Source of the DNA: Rhizobium sp. RU36D
GTDB lineage: Bacteria > Pseudomonadota > Alphaproteobacteria > Rhizobiales > Rhizobiaceae
DNA length: 64,000 nucleotides
Assembly (NCBI RefSeq): GCF_900176345.1
Contig: NZ_FWXU01000008.1
Coordinates: 186,001-250,000 of the forward strand
Direction of reading: 5' to 3'
This document shows, one piece after another, positions 7,556 through 15,867 of this stretch. The notes under the pieces were generated by a model. That model saw only the letters and a program-made list of their open reading frames with translations, ran no database searches and was not told the DNA's origin. Each line of letters opens with the position of its first letter. Within the stretch, counting starts at the first letter, position 1. The position numbers and the translations under genes were made by a program.

Positions 7556-9685
7556 TCAGCGCACCACGAAGAGCGCGTCGAGGGCCACAACCCCCTCCCC
7601 CTCGCCATAAACGACGAGCGGGTTGATATCGACTTCGGCGATCTCGGGCGTCGCCCGCATCAACGCACCAAGCTTGATCACCACGTCCGCGACGGCCTCC
7701 ACGTCGCGGGCGGGCTGGCCCCGGAAGGGACCGAGAAGCTTGGCGGCCTTGAGCTTGCGGATTTCCGCAATCGCTCTGTCGCGGCTGATATCGGCCGGCA
7801 GCAGCCGGGCATCGGCCAGCGCCTCGATCCAGACTCCACCGAGGCCGACCAGCACGACGGGCCCCCATTGCGAATCGCGCTTGGCGCCGACGGCCATTTC
7901 CAGTCCCGGCTTCGCCATGGTCTCGATCAGGACACCATCCAGCACAAGGCCGGGCTTGTGGTTCGCGATCTTGGCCAGCATCGCCGCATGGGCCGCCCGT
8001 AGGGCCGCCTCGTCAGCGATATTGACGGCCACGCCGCCCACATCGCTTTTGTGGGCGAGGCTTGCGGCCTGCGCCTTCATGACAATGGGATAGCCGATGC
8101 CGTTTGCGATGCTCACCGCTTCATCTGCCGTCTTCGCCAGCGCCCCCTTGGGAATGCTGATGCCAAGGTCGGAGAGGATGCGCTTACCTTCGTGCTCCAC
8201 GACAAGGCCGGAGCCCGGCAGCGGCGAAAGCCTCTCACCTTCCGGCGCCCGGTCGCGGGTGGCGGCCAGTGCCGAGGCATAGGTCGAGACAACAGCCATG
8301 GCCCGCATGGCCCGTTCGGGCGAGCGGAAGAAGGGGATGCCGCTGTCGCGCACGGCTTTCAGGAAGCCCGCATCGAGCGGATAGTCGTCGCCGATGATGT
8401 TGAAAATCACGGGCTTGGTCGCGGTTGCCGCGACCGGCAGGATGGCATCCGACTTCTTCACCTGCATCGGCGCGGAACCGCCAGCATGGGACAGAAGCAC
8501 GATGCCGACATTGGGATCCCTAAGCATCGCGGCTGCGGAGGTTCCGAAAATTCCGGGATTGGCAAAGCCCGTCGTGCCGATATCAAAGGGATTGTCGACA
8601 TGCACATAAGGCGGCACGAGCGATGTCAGCTCCTCCTCGACCTCCCTAGACAGCGTGGCAATCGGCAGCCCGATACGCTCGCAGAAATCGAAGCAGAGGC
8701 CGCGGATGGCGCCGGAATTGGTGACGATGCCGACATCCCCTGGCGGTGGCGCAGGATAACGGGCGAGAATGGCGGTGACGTCGAACAATTCGTCCGTCGT
8801 CTCGACCAGGGCCACGGCCTCATTGAGCACGGCGGTTCGCATCGTTTCGTGGTCGCCGGCCAGAGCGCCGGTATGGGATTGGGCCGCCGCCTTGCCGCGC
8901 TCGCTGGAGCCGGGATGCAGCATCACGATCGGCTTGCCTAATTCGCGGGCGCGCCGCGCCACCGACAGGAATTTCTGCGGATCGCGGATCTGCTCGACAT
9001 AGACCGCGACGATGCTGTTGACCGGATCCTCGATCAGGTGGGCGATCAGGTCGTCGGCCGCCAGCACCGCCTCGTTGCCGGTCGCCACCACATAGGACAC
9101 ACCGATGTCGCGGGCATGCATGGCAAAGCGGATATTGGCCGCGGTCGCCCCGCTCTGGGCGACGATCGCCACCCGCGACCGCTGCCCGGCATCGCGGACA
9201 TCGACCGGCTCGAAGGTCAGCGGAATGCCGTCGAGATAGTTGGTATAGCCCATGCAGTTGGGACCAAGCATGGCAAGACCCGAGCGGCGGCAGATCTCCG
9301 CCAACTCGTCCTGCTGCCGCCGGCCCTCGTCTCCGGCCTCTGCGAAGCCGGAGGAATAGACGATGACGCCGCCGACCTGCCGGTCGACACAGGCCAGCAC
9401 CGAATCCTTGATCGCCGCCTGCGGCACGATCAGCACCACGACATCGACGCCAACAGGCAGGTCGGCAATCGACTTCACACAGGGGCGGCCATTGATCTCG
9501 TCGCGCGAGCGGCTGACGAGATGCAGATCGCCGGAAAAGCCGAACGCCTCCAAATTGTGCAGCACGCCGCCACCGATCGAGGTGCGCTCGGGTGCAGCCC
9601 CAACGATCGCGATTGATTTCGGGCGCAGGAGCCGCTCGATATCGAACGGCGTTGAGGCGGTCATCCTCCCATCAGCCATGGCCAT
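7556..9685 (-). CDS. Acyl-CoA synthetase, ADP-forming type (FerA-like)
   Basis: A 709-residue single-chain acetate-CoA ligase (ADP-forming) family protein: N-terminal CoA-binding Rossmann domain (SIAIVGAAPERTSIGGGVL), ligase-CoA domains with the phosphohistidine region (AQSHTGALAGDHE), and a C-terminal ATP-grasp domain (YPIVMKAQAASLAHKSDVGG, EVDINPLVV). It makes a CoA thioester from a carboxylate and ATP. The feruloyl-CoA synthetase FerA of Sphingobium belongs to this family and pairs with hydratase-lyase FerB, the same pairing seen here with the crotonase 3 bases upstream. The substrate is therefore probably an aryl-alkanoic acid. The start at 9685 lies 3 bases after the upstream stop; an ATG at 9664 is an alternative. 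Confidence 0.87.
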   Translation of the reverse strand: MAMADGRMTASTPFDIERLLRPKSIAIVGAAPERTSIGGGVLHNLEAFGFSGDLHLVSRSRDEINGRPCVKSIADLPVGVDVVVLIVPQAAIKDSVLACVDRQVGGVIVYSSGFAEAGDEGRRQQDELAEICRRSGLAMLGPNCMGYTNYLDGIPLTFEPVDVRDAGQRSRVAIVAQSGATAANIRFAMHARDIGVSYVVATGNEAVLAADDLIAHLIEDPVNSIVAVYVEQIRDPQKFLSVARRARELGKPIVMLHPGSSERGKAAAQSHTGALAGDHETMRTAVLNEAVALVETTDELFDVTAILARYPAPPPGDVGIVTNSGAIRGLCFDFCERIGLPIATLSREVEEELTSLVPPYVHVDNPFDIGTTGFANPGIFGTSAAAMLRDPNVGIVLLSHAGGSAPMQVKKSDAILPVAATATKPVIFNIIGDDYPLDAGFLKAVRDSGIPFFRSPERAMRAMAVVSTYASALAATRDRAPEGERLSPLPGSGLVVEHEGKRILSDLGISIPKGALAKTADEAVSIANGIGYPIVMKAQAASLAHKSDVGGVAVNIADEAALRAAHAAMLAKIANHKPGLVLDGVLIETMAKPGLEMAVGAKRDSQWGPVVLVGLGGVWIEALADARLLPADISRDRAIAEIRKLKAAKLLGPFRGQPARDVEAVADVVIKLGALMRATPEIAEVDINPLVVYGEGEGVVALDALFVVR

Positions 9686-9688
9686 GTC

Positions 9689-10540
9689 CTAATCGCGGCG
9701 ATAGGCGCCGAGGCCCGGGCGGAAGGATTTTTCGTCCAGGAACTGGCTCATGCCGGTGTTGCGGCCGTTTTCCGGGTCGCGCAACTCGGTCTGATCCGAC
9801 TTCGCCATCAGATATTCGCCCGCCTGCTCCCAGGTGAGATCGCGGGTGAAGCGGCAAGCGCTTTTCGCCTGGCGCAGCACGAAGGGGTTCTTGCCGATCA
9901 GCGTCTGGGCAAGCTTGCGGGTCTCCTCGCGCAGTTCCTCCGGCGGCACCGCCTTGTTGACCAGCTTCATCTCAGCCGCCTGGCGCCCGTTGAAGGTCTC
10001 GCCGGTCATGATGTAGTACATGCAGTCGCGGAAGCTCATGACTTCGAGCACGGCCTTGGTGACGATGCCGGCGGGGATGATGCCCCAGTTGATTTCCGAG
10101 AGGCCGAAGGTCGCTTCTTCCGAGGCAATCGCCAGATCGCAGCCCACCAGGAATTGGAAGGCGCCGCCGAAGCACCAGCCATTGACCATCGAAATCGTCG
10201 GCTTGGGATAATACATCATGCGGCGCCACTGCCAGGCGGCATTGGCGCGGAACAGGCGTTCGCGCTGGATCGGCGGGATCTTGTCGGTGGCGCGGAAATA
10301 CTCCTTGAGGTCCATGCCGGCGGAGAAGGATTCGCCCGCGCCGGTCACCACCATCACCCGGCAACGATCGTCCTCTTCGAGCGCGTCCATGATGGCGTTC
10401 ATCTCCCAGACGATGCCGGGATTGATGGCGTTGCGCTGCTTGGGACGATTGAGCGTCACCCAGGCGATGCCGTCTTCAAAATCCACGGTTACATATTCGC
10501 CCCATTTGCCGGGGGCGGCCAATCCTGCTTGATTTTCCAT
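9689..10540 (-). CDS. Crotonase related to p-hydroxycinnamoyl-CoA hydratase/lyase (paralogue 2)
   Basis: A 283-residue paralogue of the crotonase at 5033-5884, again close to 4-hydroxycinnamoyl-CoA hydratase-lyase: KPTISMVNGWCFGG, FGLSEINWG with catalytic Glu149, and QFLDEKSFRPG. By comparison with the remembered Pseudomonas enzyme, Tyr75 is kept (Tyr81) but Ser123 and Tyr239 are replaced by Gln129 and Met245. The two paralogues differ from each other at these pocket positions, so they probably handle different substrates or successive steps. It is followed after 3 bases by the FerA-like synthetase gene, which supports a shared pathway. Confidence 0.85.
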   Translation of the reverse strand: MENQAGLAAPGKWGEYVTVDFEDGIAWVTLNRPKQRNAINPGIVWEMNAIMDALEEDDRCRVMVVTGAGESFSAGMDLKEYFRATDKIPPIQRERLFRANAAWQWRRMMYYPKPTISMVNGWCFGGAFQFLVGCDLAIASEEATFGLSEINWGIIPAGIVTKAVLEVMSFRDCMYYIMTGETFNGRQAAEMKLVNKAVPPEELREETRKLAQTLIGKNPFVLRQAKSACRFTRDLTWEQAGEYLMAKSDQTELRDPENGRNTGMSQFLDEKSFRPGLGAYRRD

Positions 10541-10564
10541 AATAATCTCTCCCTATGTCGAAAT

Positions 10565-10587
10565 GGATATCAGGGAACCGGATATCC
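10565..10587. promoter_or_regulatory. Dyad between SDR and crotonase genes
   Basis: The 60-base gap holds GGATATC (10565-10571) and GATATCC (10581-10587), a 7-base inverted repeat with a 9-base spacer. It could be an operator for an internal promoter of the crotonase gene or an mRNA stem-loop. There is no T-run to make it a terminator. The evidence is the symmetry alone. Confidence 0.3.
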
Positions 10588-10600
10588 TGTCAAGCGCTTC

Positions 10601-11329
10601 CTAACCGCGTCCAAGGAAGGGCATTTCCACCGGCAGTATCGTGCCTTCGTAGAGATTGACGTCATCCGGCAGGGTTGCCATCAACAGCACCACGCGGGCC
10701 ACATCCAGCGGCATCATGGTGGCCGGCCGCGGCTTATCGGTGACGCCGGGAACGAGAGAGCTGACGGTCGAGCCGGGATGAACCATGGATACGGCAATGC
10801 CATGGGGGCGCCCGTCGATCGCCATGGAACGGGTCAGTCCTTCCAGGGCAAACTTGCTTGCCGCGTAAGCCGCCGTGTGGGGTCGCGGCACCTTGGAGGA
10901 GAGGCTGCCGACATTGATGATACGGCCACGCTTTTGCATCTGCATCAGTTCCAGCGCCGCACGGCTGCAATAGAAGACGGAATGCAGATTGGCGGCGATC
11001 ACCTCGTGCCAGCGCTCGTTCGTCAGTTTCTCGGTGGGGGTGTGGTCGGCGATACCGGCATTGTTGACCAGGATGTCGAGGCGGCCATAGGTCTCGCGCA
11101 CCGTCTTGAAGAGCGTGCCGACCTGGGCATCGTCCGTCACATCGGTCTGCACGACAAGCGCCCGCCCGCCGGTAGCCTCGATCTCCGCGGCAAGTTCCTG
11201 CAACTTGTCCAGGCTGCGGACCGCCAGCACCGTGATCGCCCCTTCCGCCGCCAATGCCAGTGCGATGGCCCTACCAATGCCGGAGCTTGCGCCTGTCACG
11301 ATGGCGACGCGGTCCCTTATCGATATCAT
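10601..11329 (-). CDS. Short-chain dehydrogenase/reductase
   Basis: A 242-residue classical SDR that oxidises or reduces an alcohol/ketone with NAD(P). Family motifs are GASSGIGR (cofactor), NNAG, and YAASK with the catalytic Tyr and Lys. An Ala at the usual acidic/basic cofactor position gives no clear NAD/NADP preference. The start is the ATG at 11329, which follows GGAGGAGGAT; the open frame upstream of that runs into the regulator gene and is not used. It follows the LuxR-type regulator by 25 bases and leads the catabolic genes. It may oxidise the 3-hydroxyacyl intermediate or a side-chain alcohol; the substrate is unknown. Confidence 0.87.
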   Translation of the reverse strand: MISIRDRVAIVTGASSGIGRAIALALAAEGAITVLAVRSLDKLQELAAEIEATGGRALVVQTDVTDDAQVGTLFKTVRETYGRLDILVNNAGIADHTPTEKLTNERWHEVIAANLHSVFYCSRAALELMQMQKRGRIINVGSLSSKVPRPHTAAYAASKFALEGLTRSMAIDGRPHGIAVSMVHPGSTVSSLVPGVTDKPRPATMMPLDVARVVLLMATLPDDVNLYEGTILPVEMPFLGRG

Positions 11330-11354
11330 GGTCGATCCTCCTCCTGACTGAGAC

Positions 11355-12140
11355 TTAAGTCTGCGCGATGCCCTGATAGATCGCCTCCAGCCCGCGCTGG
11401 TCGCGCACCCCAAGCTTGCGATAGGCGCGCTGGCGATAGGTGACGATGCTGGATGGGGCGAGCCCGATCCGCTCGGAAATCTCCCGGTGGGTGCGGCCCA
11501 GAAGCAGCCCGGCGGATACCTCCGCCTCGCGCGCCGAGAGCGCATAGCCCGACTGCAACAGCCGATCAGCGATCTGCCGAAGGGGCGGATGCAGCGGCAC
11601 CGGCTGGCGTGCATTCACCAGGCGCAGATGTTTCGCCAGAATGGCCATGATCAGCGGCGCCAGCGCCTCGATCCGCTCGACCGCAGGAAGTGGAAACGGT
11701 CCGCTTTCCCGAACCCGGTAAAGGCCCGCAACGATGCGCGGATCGCCCTGGTGATAGAGGGTCAGGCGCTCCAGCACGTCGGCCCGCTCGTAGCAGTCGC
11801 GGCGATATTCCGGGTCGCGGATCCCGTTCCAGGCCTGGCGCAGGACCTGCACCCGGCCTGGCGGATGGGTCGCCTGCAGCAATTGCCGCGTCGCCAGATC
11901 GCGCTGCCAATAGCGCCGCGCATAATCCAACGAGGCCCGCTCGGCAAAGCCCGGTATCCCGGCATGATCTCCACGGGCAAACAGATAGGAGAGTGTTCCA
12001 TCCTCCTCTACCTTGAAAGCGGAGCAGAGATCCGCCTTGGCCAAAAGGCGCATGGTGAGGAAATAGCGGTCGGGGAAGTCCGGCTCGCCCAGAGCGTCCG
12101 TCAACACGGCCATGGCGGCAACGGCATCGACATCAGGCAT
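11355..12140 (-). CDS. LuxR-family transcriptional regulator
   Basis: A 261-residue regulator with a C-terminal LuxR-type helix-turn-helix: LSAREAEVSAGLLLGRTHRE and YRQRAYRKLGV. The N-terminal 190 residues match no ligand domain that I recognise; they lack an obvious response-regulator receiver or ATPase motif, so this is probably a one-component regulator sensing a metabolite. I choose the ATG at 12140, preceded by CAGGTG; a GTG at 12197 is also open. It heads the - strand operon and is divergent from the VOC gene, with a dyad in between, so it is the likely local controller of the pathway. Confidence 0.85.
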   Translation of the reverse strand: MPDVDAVAAMAVLTDALGEPDFPDRYFLTMRLLAKADLCSAFKVEEDGTLSYLFARGDHAGIPGFAERASLDYARRYWQRDLATRQLLQATHPPGRVQVLRQAWNGIRDPEYRRDCYERADVLERLTLYHQGDPRIVAGLYRVRESGPFPLPAVERIEALAPLIMAILAKHLRLVNARQPVPLHPPLRQIADRLLQSGYALSAREAEVSAGLLLGRTHREISERIGLAPSSIVTYRQRAYRKLGVRDQRGLEAIYQGIAQT

Positions 12141-12175
12141 AACAGCACCTGCGCGCGTTGTGACTGCCGAGAGCT

Positions 12176-12196
12176 TGTCCTCCCACTGAGGGGACA
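12176..12196. promoter_or_regulatory. Candidate operator in the divergent luxR/VOC region
   Basis: The short divergent region 12141-12261 contains TGTCC at 12176-12180 and GGACA at 12192-12196, an inverted repeat with further partial symmetry inside (CTC/GAG). A dyad of about 21 bases suits a dimeric LuxR-type protein and is placed to control both directions. This is inferred from position and symmetry only. Confidence 0.35.
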
Positions 12197-12261
12197 CGGG
12201 CCGCGTCGGCGGATCGTATCATTAGACAGGCCGCAAGACGCCTGGATACGGAGGAATACTC

Positions 12262-12795
12262 ATGGTCGATGCACCGAAACTTCGAAAACTCTACCACTTT
12301 TCCTATCCCTGCCGCGACGGGGAGGAGACGCGCGCCTTTTACGAGGATCTGCTGGGCCTGCCGCTGGTCAATTGCATGACGGCCGAGCGCGTGCCGTCCA
12401 CCGGCGAGGAAAAGCCCTATGCCCATTTCTTCTTCGAGCTTGGCGACGGCTCCTACATGGCCTTCTTCGATCTCGGCGAAAACGCCATGCCGCTGCCCTC
12501 GCCCAACACGCCGGATTGGGTTCAGCACTTCGCCATGGAGGTCGATTCCGTCGAGGAGGTTTTGAAGATGAAAGAGCGGCTGCAGGCCGCCGGCGTGAAG
12601 ACAACCGATGTCATCGACCACGAATTCATCAACTCGATCTATTTCTTCGATCCGAATGGGTTGCGGCTGGAGGTGACGGCGCGCACCGAAGAGCCGGGCT
12701 ACCTGGAAAAGGCAGCCTCCGAGGCCCATGCCGCGATGAAGGGATGGACCGAGAAGAAGGCGGCGATGATCGCCCGCAAGTCCGCCGCCGCCTGA
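12262..12795 (+). CDS. VOC-fold (glyoxalase/dioxygenase superfamily) protein
   Basis: A 177-residue single-chain vicinal-oxygen-chelate protein. It begins LYHFSYPCRDGEETRAFYED, with the first metal-ligand histidine type position, and has a second module with VQHFAMEVDSVEEV and YFFDPNGLRLEVTART, the usual C-terminal glutamate. Such proteins can be extradiol-type dioxygenases, isomerases or lyases; the sequence does not decide. A Lys/Ala-rich tail follows (KKAAMIARK). The start is preceded by GGAGGAATACTC. It is transcribed divergently from the LuxR regulator and is probably part of the same aromatic pathway. Confidence 0.8.
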   Translation: MVDAPKLRKLYHFSYPCRDGEETRAFYEDLLGLPLVNCMTAERVPSTGEEKPYAHFFFELGDGSYMAFFDLGENAMPLPSPNTPDWVQHFAMEVDSVEEVLKMKERLQAAGVKTTDVIDHEFINSIYFFDPNGLRLEVTARTEEPGYLEKAASEAHAAMKGWTEKKAAMIARKSAAA

Positions 12796-12806
12796 GGCAA
12801 TTTTGC

Positions 12807-12832
12807 GGAGGCCGGCGCCATGCCCGGCCTCC
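12807..12832. terminator. Hairpin between convergent VOC and hydrolase genes
   Basis: A 9-bp perfect stem, GGAGGCCGG (12807-12815) with CCGGCCTCC (12824-12832), and an 8-base loop, sits 12 bases after the VOC stop between convergent genes. There is no T-run, so it is a strong hairpin likely to mark transcript ends rather than a textbook intrinsic terminator. Confidence 0.45.
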
Positions 12833-12969
12833 GGCTCCCTGTCGCGGAACCGCAGGTCCGCAGCGCGGCCCTGGGGTCGATCAGTCCATCTCTTGTTGTT
12901 CACGGTCGGCTCCTCCCGCCCATGGGGATCGCACGCCCTCGCGGTCGCACGATCCTGTCTTGCCCCGGG

Positions 12970-14148
12970 CTAATCCAGCAGTCCCTGACGCCGGCTCCAG
13001 TCCGTCACCCTGTCGATGCAGATCTTCAGAAGCTCCGGCTGGCCGAGATAGTAATGCGTGGCCTTGGGGATCTTCAGATATTCCTTGTTGGCCGTTGCCA
13101 GCGCATTCCAGATGGCGGGATTGTGGGTGGCGGGCACGGCCTCGTCCGCATTGTTCTCGATCTGCAGGACCGGCGAGCGCCTGATCAGCGCCGCATTCAT
13201 CGGCCCCTTGGCATTGGACAAGTCATAGCTCCACTGGCTGAGCCAGGAGCGCAGCGTGGTGAAGCGGGCAAGGCCGACGGGACCGACATTCACGGTGCGC
13301 GGATCGCCCATGTAGCTGCGGCCGATCGCCCGGTCATTGGGATCGATTGAGCCGTCGAACCATCTGACATCGCACATGGTGCGGTGCACGACAAAGGCCC
13401 GCTCCTGCTCGAAAGACGCCTTGCGCTTGAGGTCCGCCAGCATGTCCAGCGCCCACTGGGTGATCTTGCGATTGCGTGCGACCTGGGCGGCACGAAACCG
13501 GGCGACGAACTCGGCCGTATAGGGCGGCTGGTGCGGGCAATCGGGCGAATAGATATCGAATTCCGGGTCGCGGCGATCGGGATCGAGCTCGTCCAGCACC
13601 GAAGGGTCCAGCCACTCCGTCAGCGTCTCGGCGCGGGAGAGATGGGCGGCGATGAAGATCACGCCGTCGGCCGGCTTCAGCCCCGCCTCCACCAGGTTCA
13701 CCTTGTCCCCCGCCGGCGTGTGGGTCACGGTCGGATTTTCCGCCTGCGCCTGATAGAACAGCGACAGCGAACCGCCGCCGGACCAGCCGACCAGCACGAC
13801 CTTTTCATAGCCAAGCTCGCCGCGGGCATGATCCAGCCATTTCCCGAGATCGATCGCCACCTTTTCCATGATCAGGGCCGCGTCGTTCTTGGGATAACGG
13901 CTGGCAGCGCAGAGCACATGCAGCCCGGCATCGGCCAGCGCCGTCGGCATGGGCAGGAGCTGAAGCGTCGAGGTCGGATGCATGAAGACATAGACGGTGC
14001 GCGACGGCGTCGCCGGCCGCAGCAACTGCCCCTCGAGATTGACCCTGCCGGAATTGCCGGCGAAGCCATAGGTCTCGCTGTATTTTGCCGTCTCGGGAAA
14101 GGAGACGATCAGCGGCACGCGCTGCCATGTCGAGGTTTGATCGGTCAT
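12970..14148 (-). CDS. Alpha/beta hydrolase
   Basis: A 392-residue alpha/beta-hydrolase. The nucleophile elbow is GWSGGGS, the likely acid is in ENNADEAVP and the likely histidine in KATHYYLGQ, in the right order for a Ser-Asp-His triad. A long insertion lies between the elbow and the acid (roughly residues 140-300). It could cleave an ester or thioester, or a C-C bond of a ring-fission product; I do not recognise a named subfamily. It follows the flavin hydroxylase gene by 33 bases in the same direction, so the two are probably co-transcribed and act in sequence on an aromatic substrate. Confidence 0.8.
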   Translation of the reverse strand: MTDQTSTWQRVPLIVSFPETAKYSETYGFAGNSGRVNLEGQLLRPATPSRTVYVFMHPTSTLQLLPMPTALADAGLHVLCAASRYPKNDAALIMEKVAIDLGKWLDHARGELGYEKVVLVGWSGGGSLSLFYQAQAENPTVTHTPAGDKVNLVEAGLKPADGVIFIAAHLSRAETLTEWLDPSVLDELDPDRRDPEFDIYSPDCPHQPPYTAEFVARFRAAQVARNRKITQWALDMLADLKRKASFEQERAFVVHRTMCDVRWFDGSIDPNDRAIGRSYMGDPRTVNVGPVGLARFTTLRSWLSQWSYDLSNAKGPMNAALIRRSPVLQIENNADEAVPATHNPAIWNALATANKEYLKIPKATHYYLGQPELLKICIDRVTDWSRRQGLLD

Positions 14149-14181
14149 CTCTGAAATCCGCTGCTGATTGCCGGAAAGGGG

Positions 14182-15408
14182 CTAGGCCCTGCCTACCGCT
14201 TGTCCGGGTCCTGCCACTGGGACGACCGGAACGCGGGTCGCGTCATAGGTAAACAGCCATTCGTAGCGCTGCTTGACCTTGTCTTCCTGCCACTCCGCAT
14301 CGACATAGGCCGCGGCCAGTTCCGGGTCGCGGAGCGCCGCATTGTGGAAACGCGCGAGGTTGCCCTCCGCACCGCGCACGATCTTGCCCGTGCGCTCCAC
14401 CCGCGCCATTTCGTATCCAGCAAAGCCTAAGCGATGATCGCCACCATTCTCCGCCAAGGCTCGGGCCAGCACATAGCCATCCTCGATCGCCATGACAGCG
14501 CCTTGCGCAAGGAAGGGCAAGGTCGGGTGGCAGGCGTCGCCGAGCAGCGTCACCCGATCCATCGTCCATCGCTCCATCGGTGGACGCAGCATCAAGGCCC
14601 ATTTATAGGGGGTGTCGATGGCGCGGATCAGGGTATGCACATCCTCATGCCAGCCTTCGTAATCGGCAAGGCATTCCGCGACCGTGCCGGCCACCGACCA
14701 GGATTCGACCTGCCAGTCGGACCGCTCGACCACCGAGACGTAGTTCATCAACTGGCCGCCGCGCAGCAGATACTGGATGACGTGCCCACCCGGCCCGATC
14801 CAGTTGGTGCCGACAGGCCGGCGCATATGGGCCGGCAACCGCTCGATCGGGATCACGCCGCGCCAGGCGACGATGCCGGTGAATTTGGGATCATCCCTGC
14901 CGAACATGGTTTCGCGCACCTTGGAATGCACGCCATCGGCGCCGACAGCAAGGTCGGAGCGCGCTGACGTCCCGTCCGCAAACGCCGTTGTCACGCCCTG
15001 AGCGTCCTGAGTGATGCCGACGCATTTCTTCGACAGCTTTATGGCATCCGGCTTGATGCGCCGCACCCCGGCCGCCAGCGCCTGGTGCAAGTCGTTCCTA
15101 TGGATGGTGACATAGGGATAGCCATAGCGCTCGATCGATAGCGGCCCCAGGTCGAACAGTTTCCAGGTCTGGCCGGTATTCCAGAGCCGGATCTCCTTGC
15201 CCTCGGCCTGGGTGGCCACGGCCATGATGTCATCCTCAAGGCCCAGTTCGAACAGGACCCTGGTGCCATTGGCGCTGAGCTGAACGCCGGCGCCGACCTC
15301 CTTCAACTCGGTCGCCTGCTCGTGGACCTCCACATCGAAGCCACGACGCAAGAGCTCCAGAGCCGCGGTCAATCCTCCGATGCCGCCTCCGACGACGGAT
15401 ATCTTCAT
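14182..15408 (-). CDS. FAD-dependent aromatic hydroxylase (salicylate / 3-hydroxybenzoate hydroxylase family)
   Basis: A 408-residue class A flavoprotein monooxygenase. It shows the dinucleotide motif VVGGGIGGLTAALELLRRG, the DG motif GADGVHSKVR and the GD motif LLGDACHPTLPFLAQG. The family uses NAD(P)H and O2 to hydroxylate phenolic acids (salicylate, 3-hydroxybenzoate, 6-hydroxynicotinate), often with loss or shift of a substituent. The C terminus (YEWLFTYDATRVPV) fits this group. It is the first gene of a two-gene - strand unit with the hydrolase and diverges from the tct transporter operon, which suggests that the transporter brings in its substrate or a precursor. Confidence 0.85.
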   Translation of the reverse strand: MKISVVGGGIGGLTAALELLRRGFDVEVHEQATELKEVGAGVQLSANGTRVLFELGLEDDIMAVATQAEGKEIRLWNTGQTWKLFDLGPLSIERYGYPYVTIHRNDLHQALAAGVRRIKPDAIKLSKKCVGITQDAQGVTTAFADGTSARSDLAVGADGVHSKVRETMFGRDDPKFTGIVAWRGVIPIERLPAHMRRPVGTNWIGPGGHVIQYLLRGGQLMNYVSVVERSDWQVESWSVAGTVAECLADYEGWHEDVHTLIRAIDTPYKWALMLRPPMERWTMDRVTLLGDACHPTLPFLAQGAVMAIEDGYVLARALAENGGDHRLGFAGYEMARVERTGKIVRGAEGNLARFHNAALRDPELAAAYVDAEWQEDKVKQRYEWLFTYDATRVPVVPVAGPGQAVGRA

Positions 15409-15867
15409 TTTCGCTCCCTCGAATTCCTCGCCGGCAGTGTCGCGACCTCAGGTAACGCTGTCAACATTTTTTGATATGGTATAATGCAATTTGTCTTTAA
15501 CTAACGTCGCTGCCGTGGCAAAATCCGTCGATGCAAAATTCCGAGAGCGTGGAAATCAGGCCAAGGCGGCGTCTGAAATCCAAAAAAGCCAAGCGAAGCC
15601 GCAAAAAATTCTGCGCCTATATCTGGCTTCCTGATATATTTTGGATAAGATCGCGTCACGCCGACAGGGAGGTCGGAGACTTTCCGCAGATCATCCTCGA
15701 CGCGGCTGACAGACGTGAGGGGACTTGTATATAGTCAAAATGAATTGCCTAATGACGAACTCCGACGCGGGGGCAAGAGGCGCGGCCGGAGTTTTGAACT
15801 GGGCGATGGTGGGCAGGTCCAAACGGATCCCTGCCGATCGAAATCAAGGGTTTTCAGGGAGGAGACC
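15409..15867. other. 459-base divergent regulatory region between the hydroxylase and tctB
   Basis: This gap is clearly more AT-rich than its surroundings. On the - strand, TTGACA (15464-15459) followed about 17 bases on by GACACT could be the hydroxylase promoter. On the + strand a TATAAT hexamer lies at 15480-15485 inside TTGATATGGTATAATGCAA, which has TTG/CAA ends and could be a GntR-type operator. GTATATAG at about 15726-15733 may be a -10 for tctB. Short open frames in 15531-15734 look like nothing known. No RNA gene or repeat was recognised. Confidence 0.4.

Noticed and set aside
15531..15734. Possible small basic protein (67 codons) in the tctB upstream gap
   Set aside because: No ribosome site, no resemblance to a known family, and it lies in an AT-rich regulatory gap; an overlapping frame is equally open.
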